The translations under genes and the position numbers were made by a program. Source: Paraburkholderia tropica (lineage in GTDB: Bacteria > Pseudomonadota > Gammaproteobacteria > Burkholderiales > Burkholderiaceae). Taken from it: a stretch of DNA of 64,000 bases. Under the pieces are notes generated by a model, which did no database searches, was not told the origin of the DNA, and saw only the letters and a program-made list of their open reading frames with translations. The stretch covers positions 98,861-162,860 of the forward strand of contig NZ_CAJZAR010000041.1 in assembly GCF_914484835.1 (NCBI RefSeq), read 5' to 3'. Positions 1 to 9,425 of the stretch are shown piece by piece; positions within the stretch are counted from its first letter, which is position 1, and every line of letters begins with the position of its first letter.

Positions 1-663
1 GCCCACGCCGGCGGGGTCGAAGCTGTGCAGCAACGCGAGCGCCGCGTTGAGTTCGTCGCCGTCGACGTCGAGTTCCTCGGGGATATCGGCAAGAATTTCC
101 TCGCACGTGGCGGAGAGATAGCCGTCCTCGTCGAGCGATTCGATCAGGAACGTGATGAGCGCGCGGTCGCGCGGGCTCGCATTCGTTTCGCGCAGCTGCG
201 CCATCAGATGGTCGCGCAGCGTGGTGGTCGATTCGTGGATTTGCAGCGGCGGCAGGTCGTCGTCGTCGGAGGCGCTGCCCGAGCGGCCGTAGTCGTCGAG
301 ATTCCATTGGCTCGAATCGCCGCTGGCGTCGCCGCCGAGGCCTTCGTATTCGTCGACGCCGCGCGGTTCGCCATCGCCGCTATCGCTGTCGCTCGACGAA
401 GAGGACGAGCCGTTGCTCGCGCCCTGCATCGGTTCCGAGTTGGAGGAGGCCGGCGGCTGCGCGATCAGCGAGCCGTCGGCGGCCACGCGCAACGGGCTCG
501 CGATCCAGTCGTCGTCGTTCTCGAGCAGCGGATTCTGCGAGATCGCGGTGGCGACTTCCTGTTGCAGTTCGAGCGTCGACAGCTGCAGCAGCCGGATGGA
601 CTGTTGCAGTTGCGGAGTGAGCGCAAGATGCTGCGAGAGGCGGAGTTGGAGGCTGGCTTTCAT
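1..663 (-). CDS. rpoN: RNA polymerase sigma-54 factor RpoN, N-terminal part
   Basis: This is the first 221 codons of the alternative sigma factor that directs RNA polymerase to -24/-12 promoters opened by AAA+ activators. The N-terminus [20 protein letters not shown] and the following glutamine/leucine-rich stretch are the hallmark activator-interacting region I. It is followed at about residues 70-120 by a Ser/Asp/Glu-rich acidic linker (region II) and the start of the core-binding domain. The family is usually close to 480-500 residues, so more than half lies beyond the left edge. It sits downstream of lptB in the same direction, the usual order in proteobacteria. The DNA-binding RpoN box cannot be seen here. 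Confidence 0.95.
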   Translation of the reverse strand, partial: MKASLQLRLSQHLALTPQLQQSIRLLQLSTLELQQEVATAISQNPLLENDDDWIASPLRVAADGSLIAQPPASSNSEPMQGASNGSSSSSSDSDSGDGEPRGVDEYEGLGGDASGDSSQWNLDDYGRSGSASDDDDLPPLQIHESTTTLRDHLMAQLRETNASPRDRALITFLIESLDEDGYLSATCEEILADIPEELDVDGDELNAALALLHSFDPAGVG

Positions 664-1054
664 GGCGGTGTGCGATTCATTGTAAAGAGTTTGCCACGCT
701 CGCGATACCACACGACATCCGCGAAAACGCGCGTGCCCAGCGCTGGTGCAGCGGTATCTCGCGGACGGAATTTGGTGCGCAAACAGACGCTCGCGCACGC
801 GTGCGGCGTACGTCGCGCAGGCCGCCTCGGGGCGCGCGACGCTCGCGGTTCCGCGGGCAAGCACAACGGAACATCACGGAAGGGCTGGACGGCAAGTCCA
901 GCAGACACTCGGGAAAACTCGGGAAAAACTCAGGGGAAAGCCGGGAGCCCGCGCGGCGTTTGCCCGCAGCGGCGTGCGGGCGTTCCGGCAGGCGCGCCGC
1001 GCGAACGAGGCGCGGCGGCGAGGCGTCTGCGCGCGAGGCGCGCGGACGCGGAGA
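664..1054. other. Gap between lptB and rpoN
   Basis: I see no convincing gene in this 391-base stretch; frames here look like composition artefacts. Just downstream of the lptB stop is a strong 12-bp hairpin (arms 1023-1034 and 1038-1049, loop GAG, one G-U pair) with no T-run. It could slow polymerase or protect the mRNA 3' end rather than act as a classic terminator. Nearer rpoN is a short direct repeat of CTCGGGAAAA-like sequence around 908-930. The rpoN promoter presumably lies here, but I cannot place it with confidence. Confidence 0.4.
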
Positions 1055-1849
1055 TTACATGCGGAAGTGTTCGCCGAGGTAGACGCGGCGCACGCTTTCG
1101 TTTTCGATGATTTCACCGGGCGCGCCGGAGGCCAGCACGGTGCCGTCGCTGATGATGTACGCGTGGTCGCAGATGCCGAGCGTCTCGCGCACGTTGTGGT
1201 CCGTGATCAGCACGCCGATGTTGCGCTGCTTCAGGAACTTCACGATCTTCTGGATTTCGAGCACGGCGATCGGGTCGACGCCCGCGAACGGTTCGTCGAG
1301 CAGGATGAAGCTCGGATCGGTCGCGAGTGCGCGCGCGATTTCCACGCGGCGGCGCTCGCCGCCCGACAGCGACAGCGCCGGGTTCTCGCGCAGGTGCGCG
1401 ATCTGGAGCTCGTCGAGCAGCGCTTCGGCTCGCTGCGTGATCACGTCCTTGGTCAGGCGCTTGCCGTTCTCGTCGTGTTGCAGTTCCAGCACCGCGCGGA
1501 TGTTTTCCTCGACGGTGAGCTTGCGGAACACCGAGGCTTCCTGCGGCAGATACGAGAGGCCCAGCGCCGCGCGCTTGTGGATCGGCAGCAGGCTGATGGA
1601 CTGGCCGTCGAGGTCGATCTCGCCCGCGTCGAGCGGCACGAGGCCGACGATCATGTAGAACGACGTGGTCTTGCCCGCGCCGTTCGGACCGAGCAGCCCG
1701 ACCACTTCGCCGCTCTTGACGTCGAGCGACACGTCTTTCACGACCGTGCGCGAGCCGTAGCGCTTCTTGAGGTTGCGCACGACGAGCGAGCTCGTCTTGC
1801 CCGCGGACGGACGCTGATGGATGGGGGAAGCGGTGGTGGCGGCGTTCAC
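1055..1849 (-). CDS. lptB: LPS export ABC transporter ATP-binding protein LptB
   Basis: Cytoplasmic ATPase of the LptB2FG complex that extracts lipopolysaccharide from the inner membrane and pushes it along the LptC-LptA bridge. All ABC motifs are visible: Walker [10 protein letters not shown] at 54-62, Q-loop Gln103, signature LSGGE at 161-165, Walker B FILLDEP at 181-187 and switch His218. The 264-residue length fits the family, with a short extra N-terminal extension of about 20 residues. Its ATG overlaps the lptA stop by 4 bases (ATGA), so translation is probably coupled. The lptF and lptG permease genes are not nearby, as is usual. Confidence 0.96.
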   Translation of the reverse strand: MNAATTASPIHQRPSAGKTSSLVVRNLKKRYGSRTVVKDVSLDVKSGEVVGLLGPNGAGKTTSFYMIVGLVPLDAGEIDLDGQSISLLPIHKRAALGLSYLPQEASVFRKLTVEENIRAVLELQHDENGKRLTKDVITQRAEALLDELQIAHLRENPALSLSGGERRRVEIARALATDPSFILLDEPFAGVDPIAVLEIQKIVKFLKQRNIGVLITDHNVRETLGICDHAYIISDGTVLASGAPGEIIENESVRRVYLGEHFRM

Positions 1850-2538
1850 TGTTGCGGCGCTCCCTGAAGCTTCGTGGACGGCGCGAGCGTGGCCGAGGCG
1901 CCGGTGAGCGGCTGCGCGCCGCCGTTGCGCGGCGACAGCATCGCGCGCACGCGGCCCTTCGGATTGCCCGGGCCTGCGACGTCGGAACCCGACTTGGCCG
2001 TGTAGAAGTCGTTCTGGCCGTCGTACGTGATGACGCTGCCGTGGACCTGATCCATCACCGTGGAGAGACCCTGCAGGCGGCGTACCGTCGAACGCGTCGT
2101 GAGCGTGGTCAGGTCCTGCTTGCCGTCGTAGTCGATGCGCTCCGCCGTGCCTTCGACGTATTCGTCGATGCCTTCGCGCTTCTGGCGGAAGTAGGCGAGG
2201 TTGGCGTCGGGCGTGCCCGGCGCGACCGTGCCGGTGGCGTACTGATAGCCCTGCGGATCCTGGGTGACGACGAGCTTGTCCGCCTTGATGATGATCGTGC
2301 CCTTGGTGGCGACCACATGACCCGTGAAGATGGTCTGCTGCTTGAGGTCGTCATAGGTCATGTTGTCCGCTTCGATGTTGAGCGGCTTGTCCTTGTCGGC
2401 GCGCTCGGCATGGGCGGCGGGGGCGAAACCCGCGAGCGGCAGCGCCGCGGCCAGCGCGGTCAACGCCGCGAGCGCGGCACGGCGCCAGCGCGCGCTGCGC
2501 AGGCTGCCGGACAAGGGGTGAGGAAGCGAATCGTTCAT
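1846..2538 (-). CDS. lptA: LPS transport periplasmic protein LptA
   Basis: Periplasmic beta-jellyroll protein that polymerises into the bridge carrying LPS between membranes. The start [11 protein letters not shown] at 2538 gives 230 residues; an N-terminal signal peptide runs to about residue 45 (hydrophobic [17 protein letters not shown], then AHA). The mature part begins with [20 protein letters not shown], the typical OstA/LptA opening. The upstream in-frame extension to 2646 is arginine/serine-rich and unlikely to be translated. It lies 31 bases after lptC and overlaps lptB, inside the kdsD-kdsC-lptCAB-rpoN run. Confidence 0.95.
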   Translation of the reverse strand: MNDSLPHPLSGSLRSARWRRAALAALTALAAALPLAGFAPAAHAERADKDKPLNIEADNMTYDDLKQQTIFTGHVVATKGTIIIKADKLVVTQDPQGYQYATGTVAPGTPDANLAYFRQKREGIDEYVEGTAERIDYDGKQDLTTLTTRSTVRRLQGLSTVMDQVHGSVITYDGQNDFYTAKSGSDVAGPGNPKGRVRAMLSPRNGGAQPLTGASATLAPSTKLQGAPQQ

Positions 2539-2569
2539 GCAATCGTGCCTTGCGTGGACGGCCCGGGGA

Positions 2570-3169
2570 TCAGGACGAGCCGCCGGAGTCAGCCGGGGCG
2601 ATCGCGCCGCGGACGTTGCCGTAGAGCTGGATGACCCGGGAGACATTGTTGTAGTTCATGCCGTTGGTGGCCGTCATGACCGACAGGCCGCGACGAAGTT
2701 TAACCGGCTTTTCGGTCAGGATCACATCGTCGTTCACGAGCACGCGGAAATGTTCGGAATCCGCCTGCATCTCGGGATCGCCGACACCGGCCGCGCGCAG
2801 AATGCGCGCATTGTCGTACAGGTCGACGATCGAGGCGTCGGCGTTGACCGTGCCGCGCAGGCCCGTGGCCGTGACGACCGGCTTGCCGGGCTGGAACGCG
2901 CGCACGGCCGGATTCGTGAGGTCGCTGTAGGCGTTGTCCTCGTAGTGAACCATGTGCGTGGCCGTGAGGCGATACTGCGTCGCGCCCGACTGGTCGAGCT
3001 CGGACACCGAGAGCTGGTCGGCGAAGTAGTCCGGCGTGTGCGTGAGCGGACGCGGCGCGGCCTCGTTCTCGTGCGGCTTGACTGCCTGGAACAGCCACCA
3101 GGTGAAGCCGGCCAGGAAGGCCACGCAGAGGAGCGGGATCAGCGACGTGAGCCGGAACTTCTGGTTCAT
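2570..3169 (-). CDS. lptC: LPS export system protein LptC
   Basis: Bitopic inner-membrane protein of 199 residues that takes LPS from LptB2FG and passes it to LptA. One N-terminal membrane anchor (about residues 9-27, LIPLLCVAFLAGFTWWLFQ) is followed by a periplasmic jellyroll domain with the family-typical TPDYFADQLSV segment. Its start overlaps the kdsC stop by 4 bases. Length and position between kdsC and lptA match the standard proteobacterial order, which makes the assignment secure even though LptC sequences are poorly conserved. Confidence 0.94.
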   Translation of the reverse strand: MNQKFRLTSLIPLLCVAFLAGFTWWLFQAVKPHENEAAPRPLTHTPDYFADQLSVSELDQSGATQYRLTATHMVHYEDNAYSDLTNPAVRAFQPGKPVVTATGLRGTVNADASIVDLYDNARILRAAGVGDPEMQADSEHFRVLVNDDVILTEKPVKLRRGLSVMTATNGMNYNNVSRVIQLYGNVRGAIAPADSGGSS

Positions 3170-3738
3170 CGCGGCTCCGCGCCCGGTTCCGATTCCGGTT
3201 CAACCGCGCAGGCGGCCGCGAGCAGGGCGTCGTAACGGCCTTGCGCGCGCAGGATCAGGTCGGTGACTTCGCGCACGGCGCCGTGGCCGCCGGTCTTGTC
3301 GGTGACCCAGTGCGCGCGCGCGAGCACGTCGGTGTGCGCGTTGGCGGGCGCGGCGCTGAAGCCGGCCTGCAGCATGACCGCGAGGTCGGGCCAGTCGTCG
3401 CCCATGTAGCCGCACTGCTCGGCCGTGAGGCCGGTTTCGGCGAGCAGCTGCTTGAACGCGACGCGCTTGTCTTCCACGCCCTGATACAGATGCGTGATGC
3501 GCAGTTCCTTGGCGCGCACGGCGACGATCTCGGACTTGCGCCCGGTGATGATGGCCGTGTCGATGCCCGCTTCGCGCAGCAGCTTGGCGCCGTGGCCGTC
3601 GAGCGAGTTGAAGCCCTTCATGGTGTCGCCCGCGCCGGTAAAGAGCAGGCCGCCGTCGGTGAGCACACCGTCGACGTCGAAAATCATCAGACGCACGCGC
3701 GCGGCGCGCGCATTGGCATCGAGTTCGGGAACCGCCAT
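3166..3738 (-). CDS. kdsC: 3-deoxy-D-manno-octulosonate 8-phosphate phosphatase KdsC
   Basis: HAD-superfamily phosphatase of 190 residues that removes phosphate from Kdo-8-P, giving Kdo for the LPS inner core. The nucleophile motif is at residues 21-25 (Asp21 and Asp23 in IFDVDGVLTD). The later GDDWPDL supplies the acidic Mg2+-binding motif, and a conserved Lys lies between them. It is the minimal tetramer-forming C0 type without a cap. It shares one base with kdsD (TGATG) and overlaps lptC by four, so kdsD, kdsC and lptC are probably translated in a coupled way. Confidence 0.95.
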   Translation of the reverse strand: MAVPELDANARAARVRLMIFDVDGVLTDGGLLFTGAGDTMKGFNSLDGHGAKLLREAGIDTAIITGRKSEIVAVRAKELRITHLYQGVEDKRVAFKQLLAETGLTAEQCGYMGDDWPDLAVMLQAGFSAAPANAHTDVLARAHWVTDKTGGHGAVREVTDLILRAQGRYDALLAAACAVEPESEPGAEPR

Positions 3739-4724
3739 CAGATCACCTTCTTGGAGAAGAGGTCGTGCATGTTGAGTGCGCCGATGAGCTCGCCTTCGGC
3801 GCCGACCACCAGCATCTGATTGATGCGGTGGCGCTCCATCAGTTCCACGGCTTCGACGGCCAGCTGGTCGGGACCGATGGTGCGCGGGCCTTTCGTCATG
3901 ACCTGCGCGATCGGCAGATCGCGGAAGTCGCCGACGCGTTCGAGCACGCGGCGCAGGTCGCCGTCGGTGAAGATGCCGCTTACGTGGTTGTTCGAATCGA
4001 CGATCGCCGTCATGCCCATGCGCTTGGCGGTGAGCTGGAACAGCGCTTCGCGCACCGTGGCCGTGTCGGGCACCTTCGGCACTTCGTCGCCGGTGCGCAT
4101 CACGTCGCGCACGTAGGTGAGCAGGCGTCGGCCGAGCGCGCCGCCCGGGTGCGAGCGCGCGAAGTCGTCGGCGCCGAAGCCGCGTGCGTCGAGCACCGCG
4201 ACCGCGAGCGCGTCGGACAGCGCGAGCGCCGCCGTGGTGCTGGCGGTGGGCGCGAGGTTCAGCGGACAGGCTTCCTTCTCGACGCCGGCGTCCAGATGGA
4301 CGTCCGAAAGCTGGCCGAGCGTGGACTTCGGACGATTGCCGGTCATGCCGATCAGCTTCGCGCCGATGCGTTTCACGAGCGGCAGGATCGCCACGAGTTC
4401 TTCGGATTCGCCGGAATTCGACAGACCGATGAAGACGTCGTCGGCGGTGACCATGCCGAGGTCGCCATGGCTCGCTTCGGCGGGATGCACGAAGAAGGCC
4501 GGCGTGCCCGTGGAGGCCAGCGTGGCCGCGAGCTTGCGCGCAATATGGCCCGATTTGCCGATGCCGGAAACGACCACGCGGCCGCGGCAGGAGAGGATGA
4601 GATCGACCGCGCCGACGAAGTTGTCGTCGAGCCGGTCGCGAAGCCCGCGCACGGCGTCAGCTTCGATGTCGAGCACGTCGCGAGCGAGCTTCAGCGCCCG
4701 GTCGCCATTGATTTTCGCTATCAT
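3738..4724 (-). CDS. kdsD: D-arabinose 5-phosphate isomerase KdsD
   Basis: Converts D-ribulose 5-phosphate to D-arabinose 5-phosphate, the first step towards Kdo. The 328-residue protein has an N-terminal SIS sugar-isomerase domain (about 40-180, with SGIGKSGHIARKLAATLAST) and a C-terminal CBS pair (about 205-328, ending MHDLFSKKVI). I chose ATG 4724 because MIAKINGDRALKLARDVLDI looks like the family start. The in-frame extension to 4910 is arginine/alanine-rich and not conserved-looking. No Shine-Dalgarno precedes 4724; a putative -10 lies only 6 bases upstream, suggesting a leaderless mRNA. It heads the LPS operon. Confidence 0.93.
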   Translation of the reverse strand: MIAKINGDRALKLARDVLDIEADAVRGLRDRLDDNFVGAVDLILSCRGRVVVSGIGKSGHIARKLAATLASTGTPAFFVHPAEASHGDLGMVTADDVFIGLSNSGESEELVAILPLVKRIGAKLIGMTGNRPKSTLGQLSDVHLDAGVEKEACPLNLAPTASTTAALALSDALAVAVLDARGFGADDFARSHPGGALGRRLLTYVRDVMRTGDEVPKVPDTATVREALFQLTAKRMGMTAIVDSNNHVSGIFTDGDLRRVLERVGDFRDLPIAQVMTKGPRTIGPDQLAVEAVELMERHRINQMLVVGAEGELIGALNMHDLFSKKVI

Positions 4725-4730
4725 CCGGGG

Positions 4731-4740
4731 AGTATAGCAA
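4731..4740 (-). promoter_or_regulatory. Putative extended -10 promoter of the kdsD-lpt operon
   Basis: On the minus strand the sequence reads TTGCTATACT, an extended -10 (TG-N-TATACT) ending 6 bases before the kdsD ATG. No good -35 is visible 16-18 bases further up, which an extended -10 tolerates. If used, transcription would start at or within a base or two of the start codon. Confidence 0.4.
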
Positions 4741-4957
4741 AGGCGTATGCGCGCCGCGCCTGCACCCCAGCGCGCGACGGCCCGCGCGCCGGGCGCGCCC
4801 AGACCACGCGCCTGCCGCCACGGCCTCTCGCGGCCGTCCCTCGCAGCACTTCCCAATCCGCATCGTTTGCGCCGATCATGGACCCGACCGGCGCGGGCGA
4901 AAATTTGCATCGCCGGCCACGCCCGAGAATGACTTCAGAACGAGGACGCTTCGCACG

Positions 4958-6973
4958 ATGATTTCACCGCTGGAAATGACGTTGTTCCTGTTGCTCGCCT
5001 CGGTGGTCGGCGTCGTGCTGTTCCGTTACCTGAATCTGCCGCCGATGCTCGGCTACCTCACGGTCGGCATTCTGGTCGGCCCGCGCGCGTTCGGCATCGT
5101 GCCGAACACGGAGGGCGCGCAGAATCTGGCGGAATTCGGCGTCGTGTTCCTGATGTTCTCGATCGGGCTGGAGTTTTCGCTCACCAAGCTGCGGGCGATG
5201 CGGCGCGCGGTGTTCGGGCTCGGGCTATCGCAGGTGGTCGGCACGATCCTCGTCGCGCTGCTGGTCGGGCTCGCGCTCGACCCGTGGGTGCATATCACGT
5301 GGCAGGCTTGCGTGGCGCTGGGCGGCGCGCTCGCCATGTCGTCGACGGCGATCGTCAGCAAGATGCTGGCGGAGCGGCTCGAGATCGAGTCGGAGCATGG
5401 CCGCAACATTCTCGGCGTGCTGCTGTTCCAGGATCTGGCCGTGGTGCCGCTGCTGATCGTGATCGCGGCGTTCGGCGGCTCGTCGAAGTCGCTGATCGAA
5501 TCGCTCGGCATGGCGGCGGTCAAGATCGTGCTCGCGCTCGGCATTCTGCTGTTCGTCGGGCAGAAGTTCATGACGCGTTGGTTCAACGTCGTCGCGCGGC
5601 GGCGCTCGCAGGAGTTGTTCGTGCTCAACGTGCTGCTCGTCACGCTGGGCGCGGCGTTCGTCACCGATAAATTCGGCCTGTCGCTTGCGCTCGGCGCGTT
5701 TATCGCGGGCATGCTGATCGCCGAAACGCCGTACCGGCATCAGGTGGAAGAGGACATCAAGCCGTTTCGCGACGTGCTGCTCGGCCTCTTCTTCATCACC
5801 ACGGGCATGCTGCTCAACCCGCACGTGATCATCCAGCATCCGTTCATGGTCGGCGTGTTCCTGCTCACGCCGGTCGTGCTCAAGGCGGTGCTGATCACGG
5901 CGCTCACGCGGCTGTTCGGCGCCTCGCCGGGCGTGGCGATGCGCACGGGCCTCGGGCTCGCGCAGGCCGGCGAATTCGGCTTCGTGCTGCTCAACCTCAT
6001 TCTGGACAAGCATCTCGTCGATCCCACGCTGCTCCAGGCGATTCTCGCGGCAATGCTGCTCTCGATGCTCGCCGCGCCGTTCCTGATCCAGAACGCCGAT
6101 CGCATCGTGCTGCGCCTGTCGTCGACGGAATGGATGCAGCAGTCGCTGATGATGACGCGCATCGCCACGCAAAGCCTCAAGCAGAGCGGGCACGTGATCA
6201 TTTGCGGCTATGGCCGCGCCGGGCAGAATCTGGCGCGCATGCTGGAAAACGAAGGCCTCTCGTATGTCGCGCTCGACCTGGACCCGGACCGCGTGGCGGC
6301 TGCTGCGGCGGCGGGCGAGTCGGTGGTGTTCGGCGACGCGGCGCGGCGCGAGTCGCTGGTCGCGGCGGGCATCCATCGTGCGGCGGCCGTGGCCATCACC
6401 TACGCGAACACGCAGTCGGCGTTTCGCGTGCTGCATCACATCCACGAACTGGAGCCCACGCTGCCCACGATCGTGCGCACGGTCGACGACGCCGATCTCG
6501 AACGCCTGCTCGCGGCGGGCGCGACCGAGGTGATCCCGGAGATCGTCGAAGGCAGTCTGATGCTGGCCTCGCACATGCTGGTGCTGATGGGCGTGCCGAT
6601 GCGCCGCGTCGTGCGCCGCGTGGAAGAACTGCGCGACGAGCGCTACAGCCTGCTGCGCGGCTACTTCCACGGCACCGACGATGTGGGCGAGGACGGTCAC
6701 GAGCAGGTGCGGCTACAATCCGTACCGGTCGACGCGCGCGCCGACGCCGTGGGCCGCACGCTCGCCGATCTGGGCCTGTTCGACCTCGGCGTGGAGGTGA
6801 CCGCGATCCGCCGTCACGGCATTCGCGGCGTGGAGCCCGATCCCTCGACGAAGCTGCGCGAAGCCGACATTGTCGTGCTGCGCGGCCTGCCCGAGCAACT
6901 CGCCCAGGCCGAGGAACGGCTGTCGCGGCATCGCAAGCCGGGCGCCGCCGGCGCGGGCGCGGCGGCGGCCTGA
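4958..6973 (+). CDS. CPA2-family cation:proton antiporter with RCK domains
   Basis: Inner-membrane monovalent cation/proton antiporter of the KefB/KefC/YbaL group, 671 residues. Residues 1-385 form about 12 membrane segments of the Na+/H+ exchanger fold (FYLNLPPMLGYLTVGILVGP near the start). An RCK-N/TrkA-N Rossmann domain begins near residue 411 (VIICGYGRAGQNLARML). A TrkA-C-like domain occupies about 585-660, followed by an alanine/glycine tail. KefB and KefC lack the TrkA-C domain, so glutathione gating should not be assumed. It is transcribed divergently from kdsD across 233 bases; other proteobacteria also carry antiporter genes at this side of the kds-lpt cluster. Confidence 0.88.
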   Translation: MISPLEMTLFLLLASVVGVVLFRYLNLPPMLGYLTVGILVGPRAFGIVPNTEGAQNLAEFGVVFLMFSIGLEFSLTKLRAMRRAVFGLGLSQVVGTILVALLVGLALDPWVHITWQACVALGGALAMSSTAIVSKMLAERLEIESEHGRNILGVLLFQDLAVVPLLIVIAAFGGSSKSLIESLGMAAVKIVLALGILLFVGQKFMTRWFNVVARRRSQELFVLNVLLVTLGAAFVTDKFGLSLALGAFIAGMLIAETPYRHQVEEDIKPFRDVLLGLFFITTGMLLNPHVIIQHPFMVGVFLLTPVVLKAVLITALTRLFGASPGVAMRTGLGLAQAGEFGFVLLNLILDKHLVDPTLLQAILAAMLLSMLAAPFLIQNADRIVLRLSSTEWMQQSLMMTRIATQSLKQSGHVIICGYGRAGQNLARMLENEGLSYVALDLDPDRVAAAAAAGESVVFGDAARRESLVAAGIHRAAAVAITYANTQSAFRVLHHIHELEPTLPTIVRTVDDADLERLLAAGATEVIPEIVEGSLMLASHMLVLMGVPMRRVVRRVEELRDERYSLLRGYFHGTDDVGEDGHEQVRLQSVPVDARADAVGRTLADLGLFDLGVEVTAIRRHGIRGVEPDPSTKLREADIVVLRGLPEQLAQAEERLSRHRKPGAAGAGAAAA

Positions 6974-7195
6974 GCCGCGCGCGAGGTCACGCGCCTCGCG
7001 CCCGGAATTGCGTCCGAAATCGCGCCCGGAATCGCGCGGCCGCGTGACACGAAAATCCGCGAAACTTCGCTGCCAGCCGGCGAGTCACACCGCGCGGCCC
7101 GGCCGGACGGCGGTGAGGTCGCACGGGGTCGCGCCCCGTTTTAATCGCGTGTCTGTATTACCTGTTCTTTATTCTTGCTACTGCCCGGAGAAATC

Positions 7196-7768
7196 ATGTC
7201 CAACGCACCTGCGAACTCGAACGCGAGCACTGAAGCCGCGCAGTTCGTCAACAGTCTGATCCGCACGGTGCCCGACTGGCCTCAGCCGGGAGTGCAATTC
7301 CGCGATATCACGCCGCTGATTGGCCATCCGAAGGGCCTGCGCGTGCTGATCGATCTGTTCGTGGAGCGTTACGTGGACGCGAAGCTCGACTACGTGGCGG
7401 GCCTCGACGCGCGCGGCTTCATCATCGGCCCGATCGTCGCGTACGAACTGAACGTGGGCTTCATTCCGGTGCGCAAGATCGGCAAGCTGCCGTACAAGAC
7501 CGTGTCGGAGACCTACAAGCTCGAATATGGCGAGTCGACCGTCGAGGTGCACGAGGACGCCTGCAAGCCGGGCGACCGCGTGGTGATCGTCGACGACCTG
7601 ATCGCCACGGGCGGCACCATGCTCGCGGGCAAGCTGCTGCTGGAGCGTCTCGGTGCGAAGGTGGTGGAGGGCGCGGCGATCATCGATCTGCCCGATCTCG
7701 GCGGCTCGAAGCTGCTGACCGAATCCGGCCTGCCGTTGTTCACCGTGACGTCATTCGGCGGCCATTGA
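7196..7768 (+). CDS. apt: Adenine phosphoribosyltransferase
   Basis: Purine salvage enzyme forming AMP from adenine and PRPP in the cytoplasm. The 190-residue protein has the PRPP-binding loop [14 protein letters not shown] near residues 131-144 and the family-typical [14 protein letters not shown] near the N-terminus. ATG 7196 is preceded by GGAG at good spacing; the seven-codon extension upstream is unlikely. The first roughly 15 residues ([15 protein letters not shown]) form a low-complexity tail not needed for the fold. Upstream 7100-7195 becomes AT-richer and probably carries the promoter. Confidence 0.95.
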   Translation: MSNAPANSNASTEAAQFVNSLIRTVPDWPQPGVQFRDITPLIGHPKGLRVLIDLFVERYVDAKLDYVAGLDARGFIIGPIVAYELNVGFIPVRKIGKLPYKTVSETYKLEYGESTVEVHEDACKPGDRVVIVDDLIATGGTMLAGKLLLERLGAKVVEGAAIIDLPDLGGSKLLTESGLPLFTVTSFGGH

Positions 7769-7822
7769 GCGCGCAAGCGCGCCCGGCCTCGCACAAGCCC
7801 CCTTAAACCGCCCGACACGCCC

Positions 7823-8437
7823 ATGCCCAACTTCGCGCTGTTTCTCGCGACCTCGATCGCGATCACCTTCGCGCCCGGTCCCGACAACCTGCAAGTGCTC
7901 GCGCGCGGCATCTCGCAGGGCCGCATGGCGGGCTTCGTGTCCGCGCTCGGCTTCGCGGCGGGCGTGACGTTCCACACGACGCTCGCCGCGCTCGGCATCG
8001 CCGCGCTGCTGCGTTCGTCGCCGCTCGCGTTCCATATCCTCAAGCTCGCGGGCGCCGCGTACCTGATCTGGATCGGCGTGAAGGCGCTGCGCAGCCAGGG
8101 ACTCGCGGCGGCGGGCGAGCGTCCGCGCCAGCCGCTCGCGACGATCTTCCGCCAGAGCGTGCTCGGCAACATCATGAACCCGAAGGTCACGCTGTTCTTC
8201 GTGGTGTTCCTGCCGCAGTTCGTCGACGTGCACGGCGCGCAGAGCGTGACGTTGCAGATGCTCGAACTCGGCCTGCTGTTCATGGCGCAGACCGTGGTCG
8301 TGTTCTCGGTGTTCGGCGTGTGCGCGGGCGCGCTCGGCAGCTGGCTCAAGCGCCGTCCGCGCGCGGGCGTGTGGCTCGACCGCCTGGCCGGCCTGACCTT
8401 CATCGCGATCGGCATGCGCATCGCGCTGCGCGATTGA
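7823..8437 (+). CDS. LysE/RhtB family amino-acid exporter
   Basis: Inner-membrane exporter of 204 residues with about six membrane segments. The N-terminus ATSIAITFAPGPDNLQVLAR contains the PGPD motif of the RhtB branch, and NIMNPKVTLFFVVFLPQFV in the middle is the second family signature. Family members export amino acids such as homoserine, threonine, leucine or lysine; the substrate cannot be read from the sequence. It follows apt by 54 bases without a visible terminator, so the two may be co-transcribed. Confidence 0.88.
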   Translation: MPNFALFLATSIAITFAPGPDNLQVLARGISQGRMAGFVSALGFAAGVTFHTTLAALGIAALLRSSPLAFHILKLAGAAYLIWIGVKALRSQGLAAAGERPRQPLATIFRQSVLGNIMNPKVTLFFVVFLPQFVDVHGAQSVTLQMLELGLLFMAQTVVVFSVFGVCAGALGSWLKRRPRAGVWLDRLAGLTFIAIGMRIALRD

Positions 8438-8469
8438 TGTATCGCTTGATGCCTCGCTCGATGCCTCGC
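8434..8469 (+). repeat. Three tandem 12-bp repeats at the end of the LysE gene
   Basis: Three head-to-tail 12-base units (8434-8445, 8446-8457, 8458-8469) related to TTGATGCCTCGC, with two or fewer changes between neighbours. The first unit contains the stop codon of the exporter gene. They fill most of the short gap to the NUDIX gene. Confidence 0.6.
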
Positions 8470-8495
8470 TTCACTGACGCCCGGAGCCTCCCGAC

Positions 8496-9356
8496 ATGAC
8501 CCTGCCCTGCATCACCGACGCGCGCCGCTTCGACGTGAACGCGCATCTGCCGTTTCATTTCGGCGACGAACGCGTGGGCTGGATCCGCGCGGCCGATGTC
8601 GCGCTGCTCGCGCGCTGGCCCGACGTCTTCGAGATCGACGGCGACGCCGACACCGCGCGCGTGACGCTCGCCGCCGAATTCGACAGCGTGACGGCGCGCA
8701 GCGCGGCGCTCGGCGCGGTGATCGGCGCGCTGGCCGCCGAGGGCCGCATTCCGGGCTGGCGCGACGAAACCTACGCGGTCCGCAACGCCTTCGACGCGCC
8801 GCCGCTCGCCTATATCGAGCGCGCGGCCTCGCGCTTCTTCGGCACCATGACCTACGCGGTGCATTTGAACGGCGTCGTAGAATATGCGGGTTCCGCGGCG
8901 CCGCAGCTCTGGATCGCGCGCCGCAGCGACACCAAGGCGACCGATCCGGGCATGCTCGACAACGTGGTCGCGGGCGGTATCGGCTGGGGTCTCGGCGTCG
9001 AGGCCACGCTCGTGAAGGAGTGCTGGGAAGAGGCGGGCATCGCCGCCGAACTGGCCGCGCGCGCCACGCCGGGCCGCACCGTGCACGTGCTGCAGTCGCT
9101 GCCCGAAGGCACCCAGGCCGAGCAGATCTTCGTCTACGATCTGGCGCTGCCCGAGGATTTCGTGCCGCACAATCAGGACGGCGAAGTCGGCGAGCATCGT
9201 CTCGCGCGCATCGACGAAACCGCGCGCTGGATCGAGGAAGGCAAGATGACGGTGGACGCGAGTCTCGCGACGCTCGATCTGCTGCTGCGCCGCCAATGGA
9301 TAGACGAGGACGCGTGCGAGGGCATGGCCGCGATCTTCGAGCCACCGACGCTGTGA
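8496..9356 (+). CDS. NUDIX hydrolase with DUF4743-type N-terminal domain
   Basis: 286-residue protein with an N-terminal domain (about 1-115) of the kind found in front of plant and proteobacterial NUDIX hydrolases, then a NUDIX domain. The NUDIX box is at about 162-184 and ends KECWEEAGI, so the metal-binding EExG core is intact, though the front half of the box is one residue shorter and departs from consensus. Family members are annotated as nucleotide or thiamine diphosphate related hydrolases; the substrate here is unknown. GGAG precedes the ATG. It lies between the LysE gene and purU, all on the plus strand. Confidence 0.82.
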   Translation: MTLPCITDARRFDVNAHLPFHFGDERVGWIRAADVALLARWPDVFEIDGDADTARVTLAAEFDSVTARSAALGAVIGALAAEGRIPGWRDETYAVRNAFDAPPLAYIERAASRFFGTMTYAVHLNGVVEYAGSAAPQLWIARRSDTKATDPGMLDNVVAGGIGWGLGVEATLVKECWEEAGIAAELAARATPGRTVHVLQSLPEGTQAEQIFVYDLALPEDFVPHNQDGEVGEHRLARIDETARWIEEGKMTVDASLATLDLLLRRQWIDEDACEGMAAIFEPPTL

Positions 9357-9425
9357 AAGGGCGTGGGTTTTTGAGTAACTGAAGCCCTTTTGAAATACCA
9401 GGAATCGATGGGAGTCACCAAGGTC

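Noticed and set aside
4725..4910. 62-codon N-terminal extension of KdsD
   Set aside because: Arg/Gly/Ala-rich and crosses the predicted promoter; the family starts at MIAKINGDRA.
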